The notes under the pieces are model-generated. The model was not told where the DNA came from. It was given only the letters and a program-made list of their open reading frames with translations, and did no database searches. From NCBI RefSeq assembly GCF_900142845.1, contig NZ_FSRU01000001.1:1612001-1676000 (forward strand): 64,000 nucleotides of DNA, read 5' to 3'. This DNA comes from Paraburkholderia phenazinium (GTDB lineage: Bacteria > Pseudomonadota > Gammaproteobacteria > Burkholderiales > Burkholderiaceae). Shown here piece by piece: positions 8,452-18,660 of this stretch (position 1 is the first letter of the stretch; each line of letters opens with the position of its first letter). Both the position numbers and the translations under genes were made by a program.

Positions 8452-10257
8452 ATGTCTTCAGAAAAAACGATATTACAGTTGTTCCAAGCCGCAACCTCTC
8501 GATCTGACGTTGCCGCGCTTCTGGATATCAAGGTTAAAGACTTGACCTACCTTCTTTATGTGATGAAGGCAGAGGACAAGTATAAAACGTTCGATATCCC
8601 GAAGCGATCAGGCGGCATGCGGAAAATAAACGCCCCTATCAAAAAAGTTAAGTCGCTACAGCGAAAACTTGCCGACCGCCTAGAGCAGTGTCTAACTTTA
8701 ATTGAAGGCACCACCGGACTAACAAACCCGTCCTCGCATGGTTTCCGACGGGGAAAGAGCATACTCACGAACGCGGCAACGCATCGCAACCGGCGCTTTG
8801 TGTTTAACGTTGACCTTCAAGATTTCTTTCCGTCAATTACAGGCAGAAGAATCCGCGGCTTGCTTATCAAGGATAGGAAGTTTGGATTTCACAAAGACGT
8901 AGCTACGACGATCGCTCATATTGCCTGTCACAACGGGGAATTGCCGCAAGGAGGCCCATGCTCACCGGTGATCTCGAATATGATCGCATCCGTACTGGAC
9001 TTTCACTTGTCTAGGCTCGCGCGAGACAATGGATGCGCTTATACCCGATACGCTGATGACATCACATTCTCTACTAACAAAAAAACCTTTCCGTCCGCCA
9101 TTGCCGTGTGTGACGAGGCGAGCGGCCATAATTGGAAATTGGGTAATCAGCTCGCTGGACTGATTAAGAAGTCCGGCTTTTCGGTCAACGAAAAGAAGAC
9201 TAGGATGCAATACAGGACGTCGCGCCAACAGGTCACGGGGCTGGTAGTAAACAAAAGAGTCAATGTAACAAACGAGTACAAACGACTCGTGCGTGCATAT
9301 CTCTTCTCGCTTATCAATCACAACAAATTCACGATCAAGAAAGTTGAGCCCTCAGAACTAGGCGACAAAGTTTCCTTGATCGATGGCACGCGAGAACAGC
9401 TTCACGGTATGTTAGGGTTCGTTCATTCAGTGGACAGCGTTTTTCGTACCAATGTAAAACAGCACCCCCAGAATTATCCGGGAATGCAAACGGATATAAA
9501 GAAAGATACCAAGAAGCCCACTGGAACCTTAGAACTCTATCGACGATTTCTGTTTTTCACTCGGTTTTTCTCAAATACGCTTCCCTTGATCGTCTGCGAG
9601 GGCAAGACTGATATTGTCTATCTGAGTAACGCTGTTCATCAATCGAAACTCGCGTTTCCGAAACTTATAACAAAAAATTCCGGAGGCGCTGACGTATTGA
9701 ACTTTCGATTCTTGAAGTACGCACGCAAACACAAGCGCAAAAAGAACGTTTACTTACCAAACTTTTCCACTGTACAGATACTCGGCGCAGGGAGTGGCGG
9801 AGGACCAAATTTAGGAAATTTGATTTTAAACTATCAATCGGAATTTCCTAAATTTCGCGCACCAAAAGGCAAATATCCTGTCATTTTCGTCGTCGATAAT
9901 GACAGCGGGGGAAAAGACGTCTTCAATAAAGTTAAGAATATTGTGAAGATAACAGGCCATGAATCTTTCGTTCGTCTGTTTGGAAATCTTTATATCGTTC
10001 CGCTTCCCCTCAATGGTGCAGCAGAAAAAAGCATTGAAGATCTTTTTTCTCCCGCTGACATAGCCAAAGGAATGGACGGGAAACCGTTCGATTTCACCAA
10101 AGACAGCAGCGACGCAACTTCTATCGGAAAGGCGGGTTTTGCCTACGATTTTGTGGCAAAACAGGCCGAAGACCTTGAATGGAGCGGATTTCATCCGCTG
10201 CTGCAGAACATCTGCGCGGCGCTAGATGATTACGCTGCACTGGCAGCCACTCCCTAA
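8452..10257 (+). CDS. Retron reverse transcriptase with C-terminal TOPRIM domain (Ec67-like)
   Basis: 601 residues. The RT domain (about 50-280) has the retron-specific NAxxH (NAATH, 107-111), motif A NVDLQDFFPSI (119-129), LPQGGPCSPVISN (164-176), the catalytic YADD (200-203) and VTG (261-263). After a linker, a TOPRIM domain shows CEGKTD (382-387, catalytic Glu) and VVDND (480-484, metal-binding Asp). Fused RT-TOPRIM is the layout of retron Ec67 (Eco2), an anti-phage retron of about the same length. The RT would make msDNA from the RNA upstream; the TOPRIM domain is the likely toxic effector. Local base composition is visibly more AT-rich than neighbours, fitting transfer. Confidence 0.93.
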   Translation: MSSEKTILQLFQAATSRSDVAALLDIKVKDLTYLLYVMKAEDKYKTFDIPKRSGGMRKINAPIKKVKSLQRKLADRLEQCLTLIEGTTGLTNPSSHGFRRGKSILTNAATHRNRRFVFNVDLQDFFPSITGRRIRGLLIKDRKFGFHKDVATTIAHIACHNGELPQGGPCSPVISNMIASVLDFHLSRLARDNGCAYTRYADDITFSTNKKTFPSAIAVCDEASGHNWKLGNQLAGLIKKSGFSVNEKKTRMQYRTSRQQVTGLVVNKRVNVTNEYKRLVRAYLFSLINHNKFTIKKVEPSELGDKVSLIDGTREQLHGMLGFVHSVDSVFRTNVKQHPQNYPGMQTDIKKDTKKPTGTLELYRRFLFFTRFFSNTLPLIVCEGKTDIVYLSNAVHQSKLAFPKLITKNSGGADVLNFRFLKYARKHKRKKNVYLPNFSTVQILGAGSGGGPNLGNLILNYQSEFPKFRAPKGKYPVIFVVDNDSGGKDVFNKVKNIVKITGHESFVRLFGNLYIVPLPLNGAAEKSIEDLFSPADIAKGMDGKPFDFTKDSSDATSIGKAGFAYDFVAKQAEDLEWSGFHPLLQNICAALDDYAALAATP

Positions 10258-10368
10258 TGGCAGACCGGTCCAAAGAGGACGCGCGCTCGCGTGCGGGGCC
10301 GCCCACGAGTGGCTGCAATGCCTCAGACAGCCGCCTTCACGACTGCACCGGCTGGACGGACAGCAATG

Positions 10369-10407
10369 GGTCGAACTGAGACGGTCGTCATCGGGCTCAG
10401 TTCGACC
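10369..10407. terminator. 12-bp perfect inverted repeat downstream of the retron
   Basis: GGTCGAACTGAG (10369-10380) and its exact complement (10396-10407) are separated by 15 bases, about 110 bp after the RT stop. It could act as a terminator stem, though no U-tract follows. Confidence 0.4.
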
Positions 10408-10489
10408 ACGCGCGGCCCGTCGACTGCTCCATCAAAATCAACGACAATCCGGAAGAGTCGTCAATCTCAGCATATTCGGGGAGAGTCCA

Positions 10490-10861
10490 ATGCCGGTTTC
10501 CATGTCCAGGTTGATACTTTACGTCCGTGATGTCGAGTTGCTGAAGTCGTTCTATCAGACCCATTTCGGGTTTCCGGTCACCGAAGAAATCGAAAGCGAA
10601 TGGGCTGTGCTGAAAGCCGGTGAGATTGAGATTGCTTTCCACAGAGTTGGTGAGCCCTATCGCGAACGACCACATCACCCCAACACTTCGAACGCAAAAA
10701 TTGTCTTTTCGGTGGAGTCAGGGCTATCGGAGTTGCGCGAGAAACTGTTGAGTAGGGGTGTCCGGATGCGTGACTTGAAACGCTACGATGGCTTCGCGCA
10801 ATTGATGTGCGACGGAGAAGACCCCGAGGGAAACGTCTTTCAACTTTCCCAAGCTGATTAG
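10490..10861 (+). CDS. VOC-family (glyoxalase/bleomycin-resistance fold) protein
   Basis: 123 residues from ATG 10490, preceded by GGGGAGAG. There are two beta-alpha-beta-beta-beta units: first RLILYVRDVELLKSFYQTHF with GFPV, second beginning AKIVFSVES and ending with DPEGNVFQLSQ. The latter is the canonical C-terminal Glu/Gln strand of VOC proteins. Substrate (dioxygenase, glyoxalase or antibiotic binding) cannot be assigned. A longer upstream frame exists but covers the inverted repeat and lacks homology. Confidence 0.8.
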   Translation: MPVSMSRLILYVRDVELLKSFYQTHFGFPVTEEIESEWAVLKAGEIEIAFHRVGEPYRERPHHPNTSNAKIVFSVESGLSELREKLLSRGVRMRDLKRYDGFAQLMCDGEDPEGNVFQLSQAD

Positions 10862-10926
10862 ATGACGCACTGGTCTCAAGTGACTCGTCCGTCCCGCGCG
10901 GTAGCAGCCTCTACAAGGGAAGGTAT

Positions 10927-11121
10927 ATGACTGGAAAAGCTGATGTATCGCAGGCTGCTAGCTTAATGCCGGTCGCAGCGGGTCTCATGGTGATATCCGC
11001 CGCGATCGTGGCGATCCACGGCGATGGATTCGAAAGAGTCTGCGGCGCGGCAATCGCGATAGGGTCCGCCCTGATCCTCGGTGGTTACCTGATGTCTCGG
11101 TTCGGAAGCGATAAAACGTAA
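10927..11121 (+). CDS. Small two-helix membrane protein
   Basis: 64 residues with two hydrophobic helices (about 13-29 and 38-56) joined by a short polar hairpin. A good AAGGGAAGG site lies 5 bases before the ATG. Function unknown; it follows the VOC gene after 65 bp. Confidence 0.5.
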   Translation: MTGKADVSQAASLMPVAAGLMVISAAIVAIHGDGFERVCGAAIAIGSALILGGYLMSRFGSDKT

Positions 11122-11329
11122 GCGAGACTGAAACGGAGATCGTTGAAGGACAGAAGCTCTATCTGGATGAGTGTCGGCCGAAAGCGCGGCGACGGTTGTC
11201 GTAGACAACTCAGACCTCGCAGCTCCTATCATTCGACTGCGACCGTGAAGCCGTTGGAACTGGATCTGGAATTGCATGAGACGGTGTTCGGCCATGAAGA
11301 GTCCTTCGATGAGATCTTGGAGGAGGGGT

Positions 11330-11872
11330 CTAATCGCTATCGTCGTCGCCCGGCCAGATTCGATCGATGTTTTCTGCATAAAATGCGATCGCTCTCTTGT
11401 AAGCGACCACTTCTGCGTCGCCGCTGGTATCCGCGATAAGCAGCAGGAGAAGTCTCATTGCCTCCGTGTGCTCACCCACATTGTGCAGCGTCATTGCGAG
11501 GAAGACGTCGAAGGATCGATGTGACGGAAATTTGCCACGACCGCACATCAGCACCCGTCTCGCATTTTCGTAGTCCCCAAGTGTGCGATACGTGCTACCG
11601 AGCCCCAGATAGGCGTTGGCTTCGTCCTCCGGGTCGCTCAAGCCGAGTGCCAGGGATTTTTCGTAGTAAGGCACTGCTGCCTTTTCGAGCCCTAATCGAT
11701 CGTGAATGGCGGCCGCTTGATACTGCACAAAGGCGCTCTCGGGTCTTTCGCCGGCCAATTCAATCATGAGGGTGAGGACCGCCTCATATTCACCAGATGC
11801 ACGAAGGTTCATCGCTCGCGTCAGGCGTTCTTCGAAGGTGTCTTTCAATCCTGATCTCTCATTGGTTCGCAC
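11330..11872 (-). CDS. Tetratricopeptide-repeat protein
   Basis: 180 residues made of TPR-like helix pairs, with the A/G-Y/F-P pattern in QYQAAAIHDRLGLEKAAVPYYEKSLALG and EANAYLGLGSTYRTLGDYENARRVL (shown here without the intervening residues). No signal or membrane segment. TPR arrays mediate protein contacts; the partner is unknown. The gene is isolated on the minus strand. Confidence 0.7.
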   Translation of the reverse strand: MRTNERSGLKDTFEERLTRAMNLRASGEYEAVLTLMIELAGERPESAFVQYQAAAIHDRLGLEKAAVPYYEKSLALGLSDPEDEANAYLGLGSTYRTLGDYENARRVLMCGRGKFPSHRSFDVFLAMTLHNVGEHTEAMRLLLLLIADTSGDAEVVAYKRAIAFYAENIDRIWPGDDDSD

Positions 11873-12096
11873 TGTAGCGTATTTGGCGACCGTATCTTAT
11901 ATCTCCGTGGCGTGAAAAAATAGCTGCGATGCCGCTGCTAGTGATTGTTGCGCTAGCGTGGCGGCCACTACTTCGATTCCCGGGGCGGCGCAGTTTCGCG
12001 GATCGACGTGAGGGCGGGGCGGTCGAAGCAAACCCGTCTGGAACTGAAGCGGGCACAACCCTCTGCCATGCAGGGTTGTGCCCGGTCTGGTAAGCA

Positions 12097-12447
12097 CTAC
12101 TGTGCACGGATCTCCAGTGCATTCTTCACCGACGTCACGCCCGCTACTCCTTGAGCGGTTTGCGTAGCTATGTCGCTTTGCGCTTGCTCACTCACCCGAC
12201 CTTCCAACGTCACTGCACCGTCGCGTGCACGGACTGTGATGTTGTCAGCGGTCAAGCCCTTCGCCCTGGCCAGTGCCTTAAGCACCTTGCGTTGCAGAGC
12301 GCGGTTGGCCGCCCTGGTTGCCTTGGCGCTCGGGGCAGCTGTCGTGGCGGGTGCAGCCGTCGCATCGCTGCTTTGCGCATACGCGTTGAGCGAAGCCATT
12401 ACGATGAGCGCGCCACTGATGGCCTTGATTGCCTGGGATGCTTTCAT
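12097..12447 (-). CDS. BON-domain periplasmic protein
   Basis: 116 residues. The signal peptide (1-25, ending NAYAQ) directs export. A single BON domain follows at about 48-115: VLKALARAKGLTADNITVR, then DGAVTLEGRVS and GVAGVTSVKNAL. BON proteins (OsmY type) sit in the periplasm or at membranes and are often stress induced. The start has AGGAGAG seven bases upstream. Same strand as the porin 65 bp upstream, so read-through is possible. Confidence 0.85.
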   Translation of the reverse strand: MKASQAIKAISGALIVMASLNAYAQSSDATAAPATTAAPSAKATRAANRALQRKVLKALARAKGLTADNITVRARDGAVTLEGRVSEQAQSDIATQTAQGVAGVTSVKNALEIRAQ

Positions 12448-12512
12448 TTATGTCTCTCCTATTATCATGGTTCGTCGTGGTTCCTCTCGGGTCTTATATT
12501 GACACTGTTCGA

Positions 12513-13643
12513 TTAGAACGAGTGTTCGATACCTGCGTACACGCCAGTCTGGCTGTGGCCCGGAAGCGGGTTGTCCGCTTGCGGGTTTCCCGGAGTGCTC
12601 GGCAGGTTGGCCTCGAGGCTGAAGGTAGCATTGCTGCTGTTACGCACGCTAGCGACCTGGATGTCAAGCAAAGTGCGCTTGGAGAGGTTGTACGAACCGC
12701 CAATCGTGTACATGGTTGCGTTCCCTGCGCCATTGTTCGCATTGACGTGGTACACGGCGGCAATCAACTGCGCGGCCGGCGTAGCATGCCAGGTCACACC
12801 GCCGTATTCCTGGTTTGCTGTCGTCGCAACGCCAGTCGCGGCGCCGTTCACCCCCGAGCTACGCAAGCCGTCATACATGGCGTTCAGCGTGAATGGCCCC
12901 AGGATCAGGTTGCCGCCAGCCATATATTCGCGTGAGGAAGCCCATACACCGTCCGTTGCGTCGCCAAGGCCGCCGTTCACATTGCGGACTTCGTCATAGA
13001 CAGCGCGAAGCTGGACAAGACTGTTGTTGTACTTGAGTTCCACAGCGTCTGAACGGCCTTCATTGTTAAATTGACCGCCGTTGCCCGTAGCGCCATTGTT
13101 AAAGTTCGTGGTGTTACCCAGTGAGTATTGGACGCGCGCTGCGAAGCCGCCGAAGGTTTGCGAGTCGTAATTGATGTTGTTGCTCGAGGCCTGCCAGTTG
13201 CGGCCACGTACCAGCGATGCTGATGACCACGAGGACTGGGCGAACGGGTCATATGCCCAAAGGTCCTCGCCATCAAGGGTCAGCTCGCGACCCAAGGTCA
13301 GGGTACCGTACGTGGTGTCCGAGAGCCCAACCAATGCATAACGATTGAAGAGTTCGCCGCCGCCGGGTAGGGCACCCGTCGCTGTGCTGAAAGAACCTTC
13401 CAGGTGGAACACGGTGGACAAGCCACCGCCCAGGTCTTCCACGCCCTTCATACCCCAGAGGCTGGTACCCCAGTCACCGCTTTCCAGTTTTACGCGAGAC
13501 GTGGAGCCCGACCCAGTCGTGCTAGGTATTCCACTCATGTATTCAACACCCGCATCCAGGCGGCCGAACAGCGTCACGCTGCTTTGAGCGTGCGCAATGA
13601 CGCCAGCTGACATCAGCGCAGCGGCGAGTAAAGCTTTTTTCAT
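12513..13643 (-). CDS. Gram-negative general porin (OmpC type)
   Basis: 376 residues from the second ATG at 13643, chosen because GGAGGAG lies just before it and MKKALLAAALMSAGVIAHAQ is a typical signal peptide. The mature protein begins SSVTLFGRLDAGVEY, the beta-proteobacterial porin signature. It has alternating strands with PFAQSSW in the constriction-loop region and ends YAGIEHSF, with the C-terminal Phe required for barrel insertion. It forms a trimeric outer-membrane channel for small solutes. Confidence 0.95.
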   Translation of the reverse strand: MKKALLAAALMSAGVIAHAQSSVTLFGRLDAGVEYMSGIPSTTGSGSTSRVKLESGDWGTSLWGMKGVEDLGGGLSTVFHLEGSFSTATGALPGGGELFNRYALVGLSDTTYGTLTLGRELTLDGEDLWAYDPFAQSSWSSASLVRGRNWQASSNNINYDSQTFGGFAARVQYSLGNTTNFNNGATGNGGQFNNEGRSDAVELKYNNSLVQLRAVYDEVRNVNGGLGDATDGVWASSREYMAGGNLILGPFTLNAMYDGLRSSGVNGAATGVATTANQEYGGVTWHATPAAQLIAAVYHVNANNGAGNATMYTIGGSYNLSKRTLLDIQVASVRNSSNATFSLEANLPSTPGNPQADNPLPGHSQTGVYAGIEHSF

Positions 13644-14699
13644 CGTCTCCTCCATATCCTGTTAAAAAGAAAAACCAGAAGTACTACTAATGGTGTTCGG
13701 GCACCACGGGCGCCTGAACAGACATCTCATACCAGGGAGGCAGTTAGACCGACCGGGATGTGTTGTCGTGACCATGTGGCCTGAGGCTATCTTTGCGTCA
13801 CGTGGATCGCTCGTCGGCCGCCATCGCCCCTGGTTGCGTAGTCAAACTACTTTCAAATAACTTTCTTTTCGTACTTTGCCTACTGACTGGTTGAGAGAAT
13901 ACCCGAGAGTCGGACAAAAAAATCGATATCAGATGGACTGGTGTGGCGAAATTGCAATATTGATCCGTGTAAGCGGATCGTCGTGAAGTTCTAGAGCCTC
14001 GTATAACAAGGGAATTAAAGTTACCTGGGTGTAGAGCCAAGGATTGTCACTATTGACACTCAAAATCGATGAGAGTAGCGCGTGGCGCGATAGACATTTA
14101 CCAGGAGATTTATGCGGCTGATGGATTGTCAGTGAAGGTATTTATGCGGATGACGGCGATAGTGCATGGTCATGTAAATTTCAGTAATAAACTGGAAATA
14201 TAAATAATGTTTTAATTTTCTGATGCTCATATTTAGGCGTCGCTATACCGTTAACCACATTTCGGGCCGCAGTTCGATGCAACTCAGCGTCTACCGTCCG
14301 GCGGCAAGCGGCGTGGAAGCCTATGTACAAAGGGGTTAGGGTTTCCTGGGAAAAGGGGCACGGTTCGCCAGGCGTGCCGCCAAAGATTGTTATTGTTGTT
14401 GGCAAAAATCGATTAAAAAATCACGCGTCTTTATATGTTTTATGCAAGAGTTCGCGAGACCAGGGACGATTGCATGCGAACAAGTAAAACCATGCAACAG
14501 ACCGGTAATATAGGTGGTGGTCGATTTGCTGTAGCATGCGCGTTGATGCGTCGCGATGCACATTTCGAGTTGCGTTTCATGATTGTGCGCGGTTGGTTAA
14601 CGACCCGGCCGAAAGCGAAATTACATGCGAAAATTGAAATTGAGAATTTCAGTTAAACCGCAACCCGGTAATCCTGGAGGCTGATTGGTGTAAGACAAT
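13644..14699. other. Long non-coding stretch upstream of the porin
   Basis: No credible gene on either strand in about 1 kb. The part from 14030 to 14450 is clearly AT-richer than its surroundings and contains an imperfect direct repeat ATTTATGCGG(C/A)TGA near 14109 and 14140. It probably includes the porin promoter and decayed sequence. Confidence 0.5.
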
Positions 14700-15075
14700 A
14701 CCCGTGCAGCAGAGATATTGCTGCGTTGCTGGTATTAGTGTTTGCTCCAGTTTCCGCGGGCGGCATAAAGCCGGGCGGTTGCATCGGCCGGCGAGCGGAA
14801 CGGGCCTGTTCAGTAGCGTCCACAACACAACGAAGCCCCTGGTCATCGAAGGGCCGGCACGCCAGCCGACGATGGGTCGGGCAAACACGTTGATCACGAA
14901 CGCCACACAGAGGCTGCCCTCCCACGTCTAGAGGTACGTGAAATCCGCAACTCACAACTGGTTCGGCCCGTCAGCCGTGAACTGACGGTTGACTCGGTCC
15001 AGCGGACGTGGGGCCGAAACTTCGGGGATGGTCGTGCTTACTCGGTTGCCGTGAATCACGCCGCGCAAACCCTGT
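14700..15075 (-). pseudogene. Remnant of IS3-family transposase (OrfB integrase core)
   Basis: On the minus strand the translation reads APRPLDRVNRQFTADGPNQL, a stop, VADFTYL, another stop, then TWEGSLCVAFVINVFARPIVGW. This is the DDE core of an IS3 OrfB with the usual Trp replaced by a stop and a second in-frame stop. After GFVV the match moves to another frame (VDATEQARSARRP). Both ends of the element are lost, so it is inactive. Confidence 0.85.
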
Positions 15076-15257
15076 TGGGGAAATCTTCAATACCTTGCAG
15101 ATCGGCTTCTTGAGTCGATCGCGTTCCGACGTGGTTACGCCCTCGCACTCGACGCTATCGACTTCGTCTCGTTTGACCACCCCAGCAATGTCCGGCTCGC
15201 GCCCGGGTGGAAAAAATGCCATCTCAACGCTGGCAAATGACAACGGAGTGAGACTCG

Positions 15258-17249
15258 ATGTCTACTGGTGTGAAAAGTAACGCTGTGCCGAGTGCAGGCC
15301 AGCACGTCGACGGACCGAGGCTGCTAGGCGAGATCGGCGACACCAACGCGCGCTTTGCGCTGGAGACAGGACCGGGGGAGATTTTTCAGGTGCAGGAATA
15401 TCCCTGCGCCGACTATCCGGGGATCGCCGAAGTCATCAGGAAGTACCTGAAAGACATGCAGATTGGCCGCGTGAATCACGGGGCGATTGCAATTGCAAAC
15501 CCGCTCGACGACGACCGGATCAGCATGACCAACCCCGACTGGACCTTTTCGATCGAGGCGACGCGCCGCGCGCTGGGCTTCGGCACGTTGCTGGTCGTCA
15601 ACGACTTCACGGCGCTGGCGATGGCATTGCCGGGCCTGACGGATTCGCAACGCGTGCAGGTGGGCGGCGGCGCACGGCGGCCTAACAGCGTGATCGGGCT
15701 GCTGAACCCTGGTACGGGTCTCGGCGTCGGCGGCCTGATCCCCGCCGCCGACCGCTGGATTGCCCTGGACAGTGAAGGCGGCCACACCACCTTCGCACCG
15801 GCCGATGAGCGCGAAGATCTGGTGCTGCAATATGCGCGCAACAAGTGGTCGCATGTATCGTTTGAGCGCGTGTCAGCAGGCTCAGGCATCGAAGTCATTT
15901 ATCGGGCGCTGGCAGCGCGCGACAAGAAATGCGTAACCTTCGACACGTCCGACGTGGTCAAGCGCGCGCTCGATGGCGAGCCGCTGGCGGCGGAATCGGT
16001 TGAGGTGTTCTGCAGCATCCTCGGCACCTTCGCCGGCAACATTGCGGTGACGCTGGGGTCGCTGGGCGGCATCTACATTGGCGGCGGCGTGGTGCCGCGG
16101 CTGGGCGAGTTCCTTGAGCGTTCGTCGTTCCGCGAGCGCTTCGAAGCGAAAGGCCGCTTCGAGTCGTATCTGAAGAACGTGCCGACCTACGTGATCACCG
16201 CCGAGTATCCGGCGTTGCTTGGCGTCTCGGCGATTCTGGCGGAGCAGTTGTCGAATCGCGCGGGCGGGAATTCGACGGCGGTGTTCGAACGCATCCGTCA
16301 GATGCGTGACGCGTTGACGTCGGCAGAGCGGCGCGTGGCGGATCTGGCGTTGAATCATCCGCGATCGATCATCAACGATCCGATCATCGACATTGCACGC
16401 AAGGCCGAAGTAGGCACGTCGACGGTGATCCGTTTCTGCCGCTCGCTGGGCTGGCCGAGATTGTCCGATCTCAAGCTGAAGCTGGCGACCGGGTTGACCG
16501 GGACGATTCCGGTGAGTCACAGCCAGGTGCACCCGGGCGACATGGCGACGGACTTTGGCGCGAAGGTGCTCGACAACACGATCTCGGCGATTCTGCAATT
16601 GCGTGAGCATTTGAACTTCGAGCATGTCGAGCGGGCGATCGAACTGTTGAACGGCGCTCGCCGGATTGAGTTCTACGGGCTCGGCAATTCGAATGTCATC
16701 GTGCAGGATGCGCACTACAAGTTCTTCCGCTTTGGGATCCCTACGATTGCTTATGGCGACCCCTACATGCAGGCTGCGTCGGCCGCGCTGCTTGGGGTGG
16801 GCGATGTGATTGTTGCCGTGTCGAGGTCAGGGTGTGCGCCGGAGTTGCTGCGTGTGCTGGACGTGGCCATGCAGGCTGGAGCGCAGGTGATTGCTATTAC
16901 GTCTAGCAATACTCCGTTGGCTAAACGCGCTACGGTGGCGCTGGGGAAGGATCATATTGAGATTCGTGAGTCCCAGCTTTCCATGATTTCGCGGATCCTG
17001 CATCTGGTCATGATTGATATTCTTGCCGTTGGCGTGGCTATTCGGCGCGCTGTGCCCGGCGAGGATGTGGCTGAGGCTATCGCCAGGTTGCGCGGCAGTG
17101 CGGATGATGATGTCACTGCTGCGCTCGATTGGCTTAGTCATGGGGCGGCTGGTGCCGCGACGGGTTCCCGTAAGAAGTCGGTCTTGCAGAATGGCGTGAA
17201 ACAAGACGTGGGGCTGGAACGGGCATGGCCCACCCATCGCGCGCCTTAG
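15258..17249 (+). CDS. glk: Bifunctional glucokinase / RpiR-family transcriptional regulator
   Basis: 663 residues. The N-terminal part (about 20-335) is a bacterial Glk-type glucokinase with [14 protein letters not shown] (phosphate binding) and [12 protein letters not shown]. It phosphorylates glucose with ATP for the Entner-Doudoroff/pentose route. The C-terminal half is an RpiR regulator: helix-turn-helix about 350-420 ([15 protein letters not shown]), then a SIS sugar-phosphate domain about 465-600. This fusion is typical of Burkholderia, usually beside zwf and pgl, but here the upstream neighbour is a dead IS3 gene. About 30 low-similarity residues end the protein. Confidence 0.95.
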   Translation: MSTGVKSNAVPSAGQHVDGPRLLGEIGDTNARFALETGPGEIFQVQEYPCADYPGIAEVIRKYLKDMQIGRVNHGAIAIANPLDDDRISMTNPDWTFSIEATRRALGFGTLLVVNDFTALAMALPGLTDSQRVQVGGGARRPNSVIGLLNPGTGLGVGGLIPAADRWIALDSEGGHTTFAPADEREDLVLQYARNKWSHVSFERVSAGSGIEVIYRALAARDKKCVTFDTSDVVKRALDGEPLAAESVEVFCSILGTFAGNIAVTLGSLGGIYIGGGVVPRLGEFLERSSFRERFEAKGRFESYLKNVPTYVITAEYPALLGVSAILAEQLSNRAGGNSTAVFERIRQMRDALTSAERRVADLALNHPRSIINDPIIDIARKAEVGTSTVIRFCRSLGWPRLSDLKLKLATGLTGTIPVSHSQVHPGDMATDFGAKVLDNTISAILQLREHLNFEHVERAIELLNGARRIEFYGLGNSNVIVQDAHYKFFRFGIPTIAYGDPYMQAASAALLGVGDVIVAVSRSGCAPELLRVLDVAMQAGAQVIAITSSNTPLAKRATVALGKDHIEIRESQLSMISRILHLVMIDILAVGVAIRRAVPGEDVAEAIARLRGSADDDVTAALDWLSHGAAGAATGSRKKSVLQNGVKQDVGLERAWPTHRAP

Positions 17250-17449
17250 GAGCCGATTGCGCCCCAGTGAATCCCCCGTCCGGAGGGGTTTCCCAAGATT
17301 GTTGTTGTTCGAATAATTGTATATTCAAATTATCAACATAAAAATCCAATAGTAAGTGTATACACTGACTGCCATGTTGCTGTAACGCGAAGTTGTGGTT
17401 CCTTCTGCAGCCTCTTGGCAAAGCCGAAACTCTCTATTGGAGGTACGTC

Positions 17450-17728
17450 ATGAATACCAAATTCATCGCCGCTGTCCTGATCGCGGCTTCGACCGCCATC
17501 GCGGCCCCTGCTTTCGCAGCGGGCGGGAGCGGTGGCGGCGGAACCGGCCCCGCTGGACCGGTCGGGTACGACTGGGGCGCTACGCCACAAGGTCAGCAGG
17601 TACAAAAAGTCTGGGCTGAACGGGCTGAACGTCAAGGCGCCGACCGCAATGCGAACACGGCTTACGGCGGCAGCGACAGCACGGGGTCGCAATCGGGCGC
17701 ACCGTCGTCCGTCGGCGCAAGTCACTGA
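17450..17728 (+). CDS. Small secreted Gly/Ser-rich protein
   Basis: 92 residues from the ATG at 17450, which has TGGAGG six bases upstream; a longer in-frame start was rejected because it would put the signal peptide inside. The signal peptide is about 1-23, ending APAFA. The mature part is a Gly-rich linker, then GYDWGATPQGQQVQKVWAER and a Ser/Gly tail. Family not recognised. An AT-rich stretch at 17308-17345 upstream may hold the promoter. It overlaps the decayed tail of the LysR pseudogene on the other strand. Confidence 0.65.
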   Translation: MNTKFIAAVLIAASTAIAAPAFAAGGSGGGGTGPAGPVGYDWGATPQGQQVQKVWAERAERQGADRNANTAYGGSDSTGSQSGAPSSVGASH

Positions 17729-18464
17729 CCGCGAGGGGGTACCCGCGTTGCTCGTTCTGGCCAAATTCGGCTGGTGCGTGTGACCGTTCCGGAGAATCCT
17801 GAGTACCCCCTATGGGTCGGCTTTTGCCGCTCTCGAACACCGTGCGCCACGCAATTCCCTCGTTCGCGAGCGCGCCGAGCACCACCGGACGGAACGCGCA
17901 ACGTTCGTCTACCATCGACAGCGGCAGCGGCCGCTTCTGCCACGCATCGCTGCCGCGTCCCTTCACCCACACCAGCGGTTCGACGCGAATAACTTCGCCT
18001 TCGGCTTCGCTCCCGACGTATTCGACCAGCGACACGTCCACGCGACCGCTATTCACCGCCTCGTTCAATTCAGGCGACGCTGCGCACACCAATGAAATCT
18101 CCACGTGCGGATAGGCTTCGGCGAATGCCTTCAGCGCGGGCGCAAGCGGCGTTACGAGATCGTAGGGCACGCCGACGCGCAGGCGGCCGCGCAGCAGCTG
18201 GCCGGTCATATCGGCCCAGATTTCGTCGTTCAGCCGCAGCAGTTGGCGCGCCTTGACGAGAAACTGCTCGCCTTGATGCGACAGTTCCAGCTTGCGCGTC
18301 TTGCGCACGAATAGAAGACAGTCCAGCACGTCTTCGAGGCGTTTCACCTGCTGGCTGACGGCGCCCTGCGTCATGTGCAGAAGATTTGCGGCGACAGTCA
18401 TGCTGCCGCTATCGACTACGGCGACGAAGGTGCGGATCAGATCGAGATCGAGGTTTCGTGTCAT
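17580..18464 (-). pseudogene. LysR-family regulator with lost C-terminus
   Basis: The start at 18464 gives MTRNLDLDLIRTFVAVVDSG, a standard LysR winged helix, and the effector domain is recognisable to about residue 215 (GIAWRTVFESG, near 17815). Beyond that the frame continues only into Arg/Ser/Pro-rich sequence unlike LysR, antisense to the small secreted gene. The last ~75 residues of the effector domain appear deleted. It is divergent from the cupin at 18661, its likely former target. DNA binding might survive. Confidence 0.75.
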
Positions 18465-18660
18465 CGACACATTATGTCTTGTAATGGATTGCATCAACAT
18501 TATTGCCTTTGACGATGCGTCGGCGATCCGTACAGTGCTAGTCTCGTTCACCCGGATGCGCAACGATCCCCCCGATTCTGCCGCTTATTCTGTTCGCGGC
18601 CGCCCCGGGACTTCGTAGCATGCTGCTCGCCGCATCCGTCATTCCGACCTGGAGATAATC

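Noticed and set aside
15882..16715. 277-codon minus-strand frame opposite glk
   Set aside because: Antisense shadow of the glucokinase-RpiR gene.
17270..17295. CCCC/GGGG stem after glk as terminator
   Set aside because: Only four pairs and a short T-run; not convincing.
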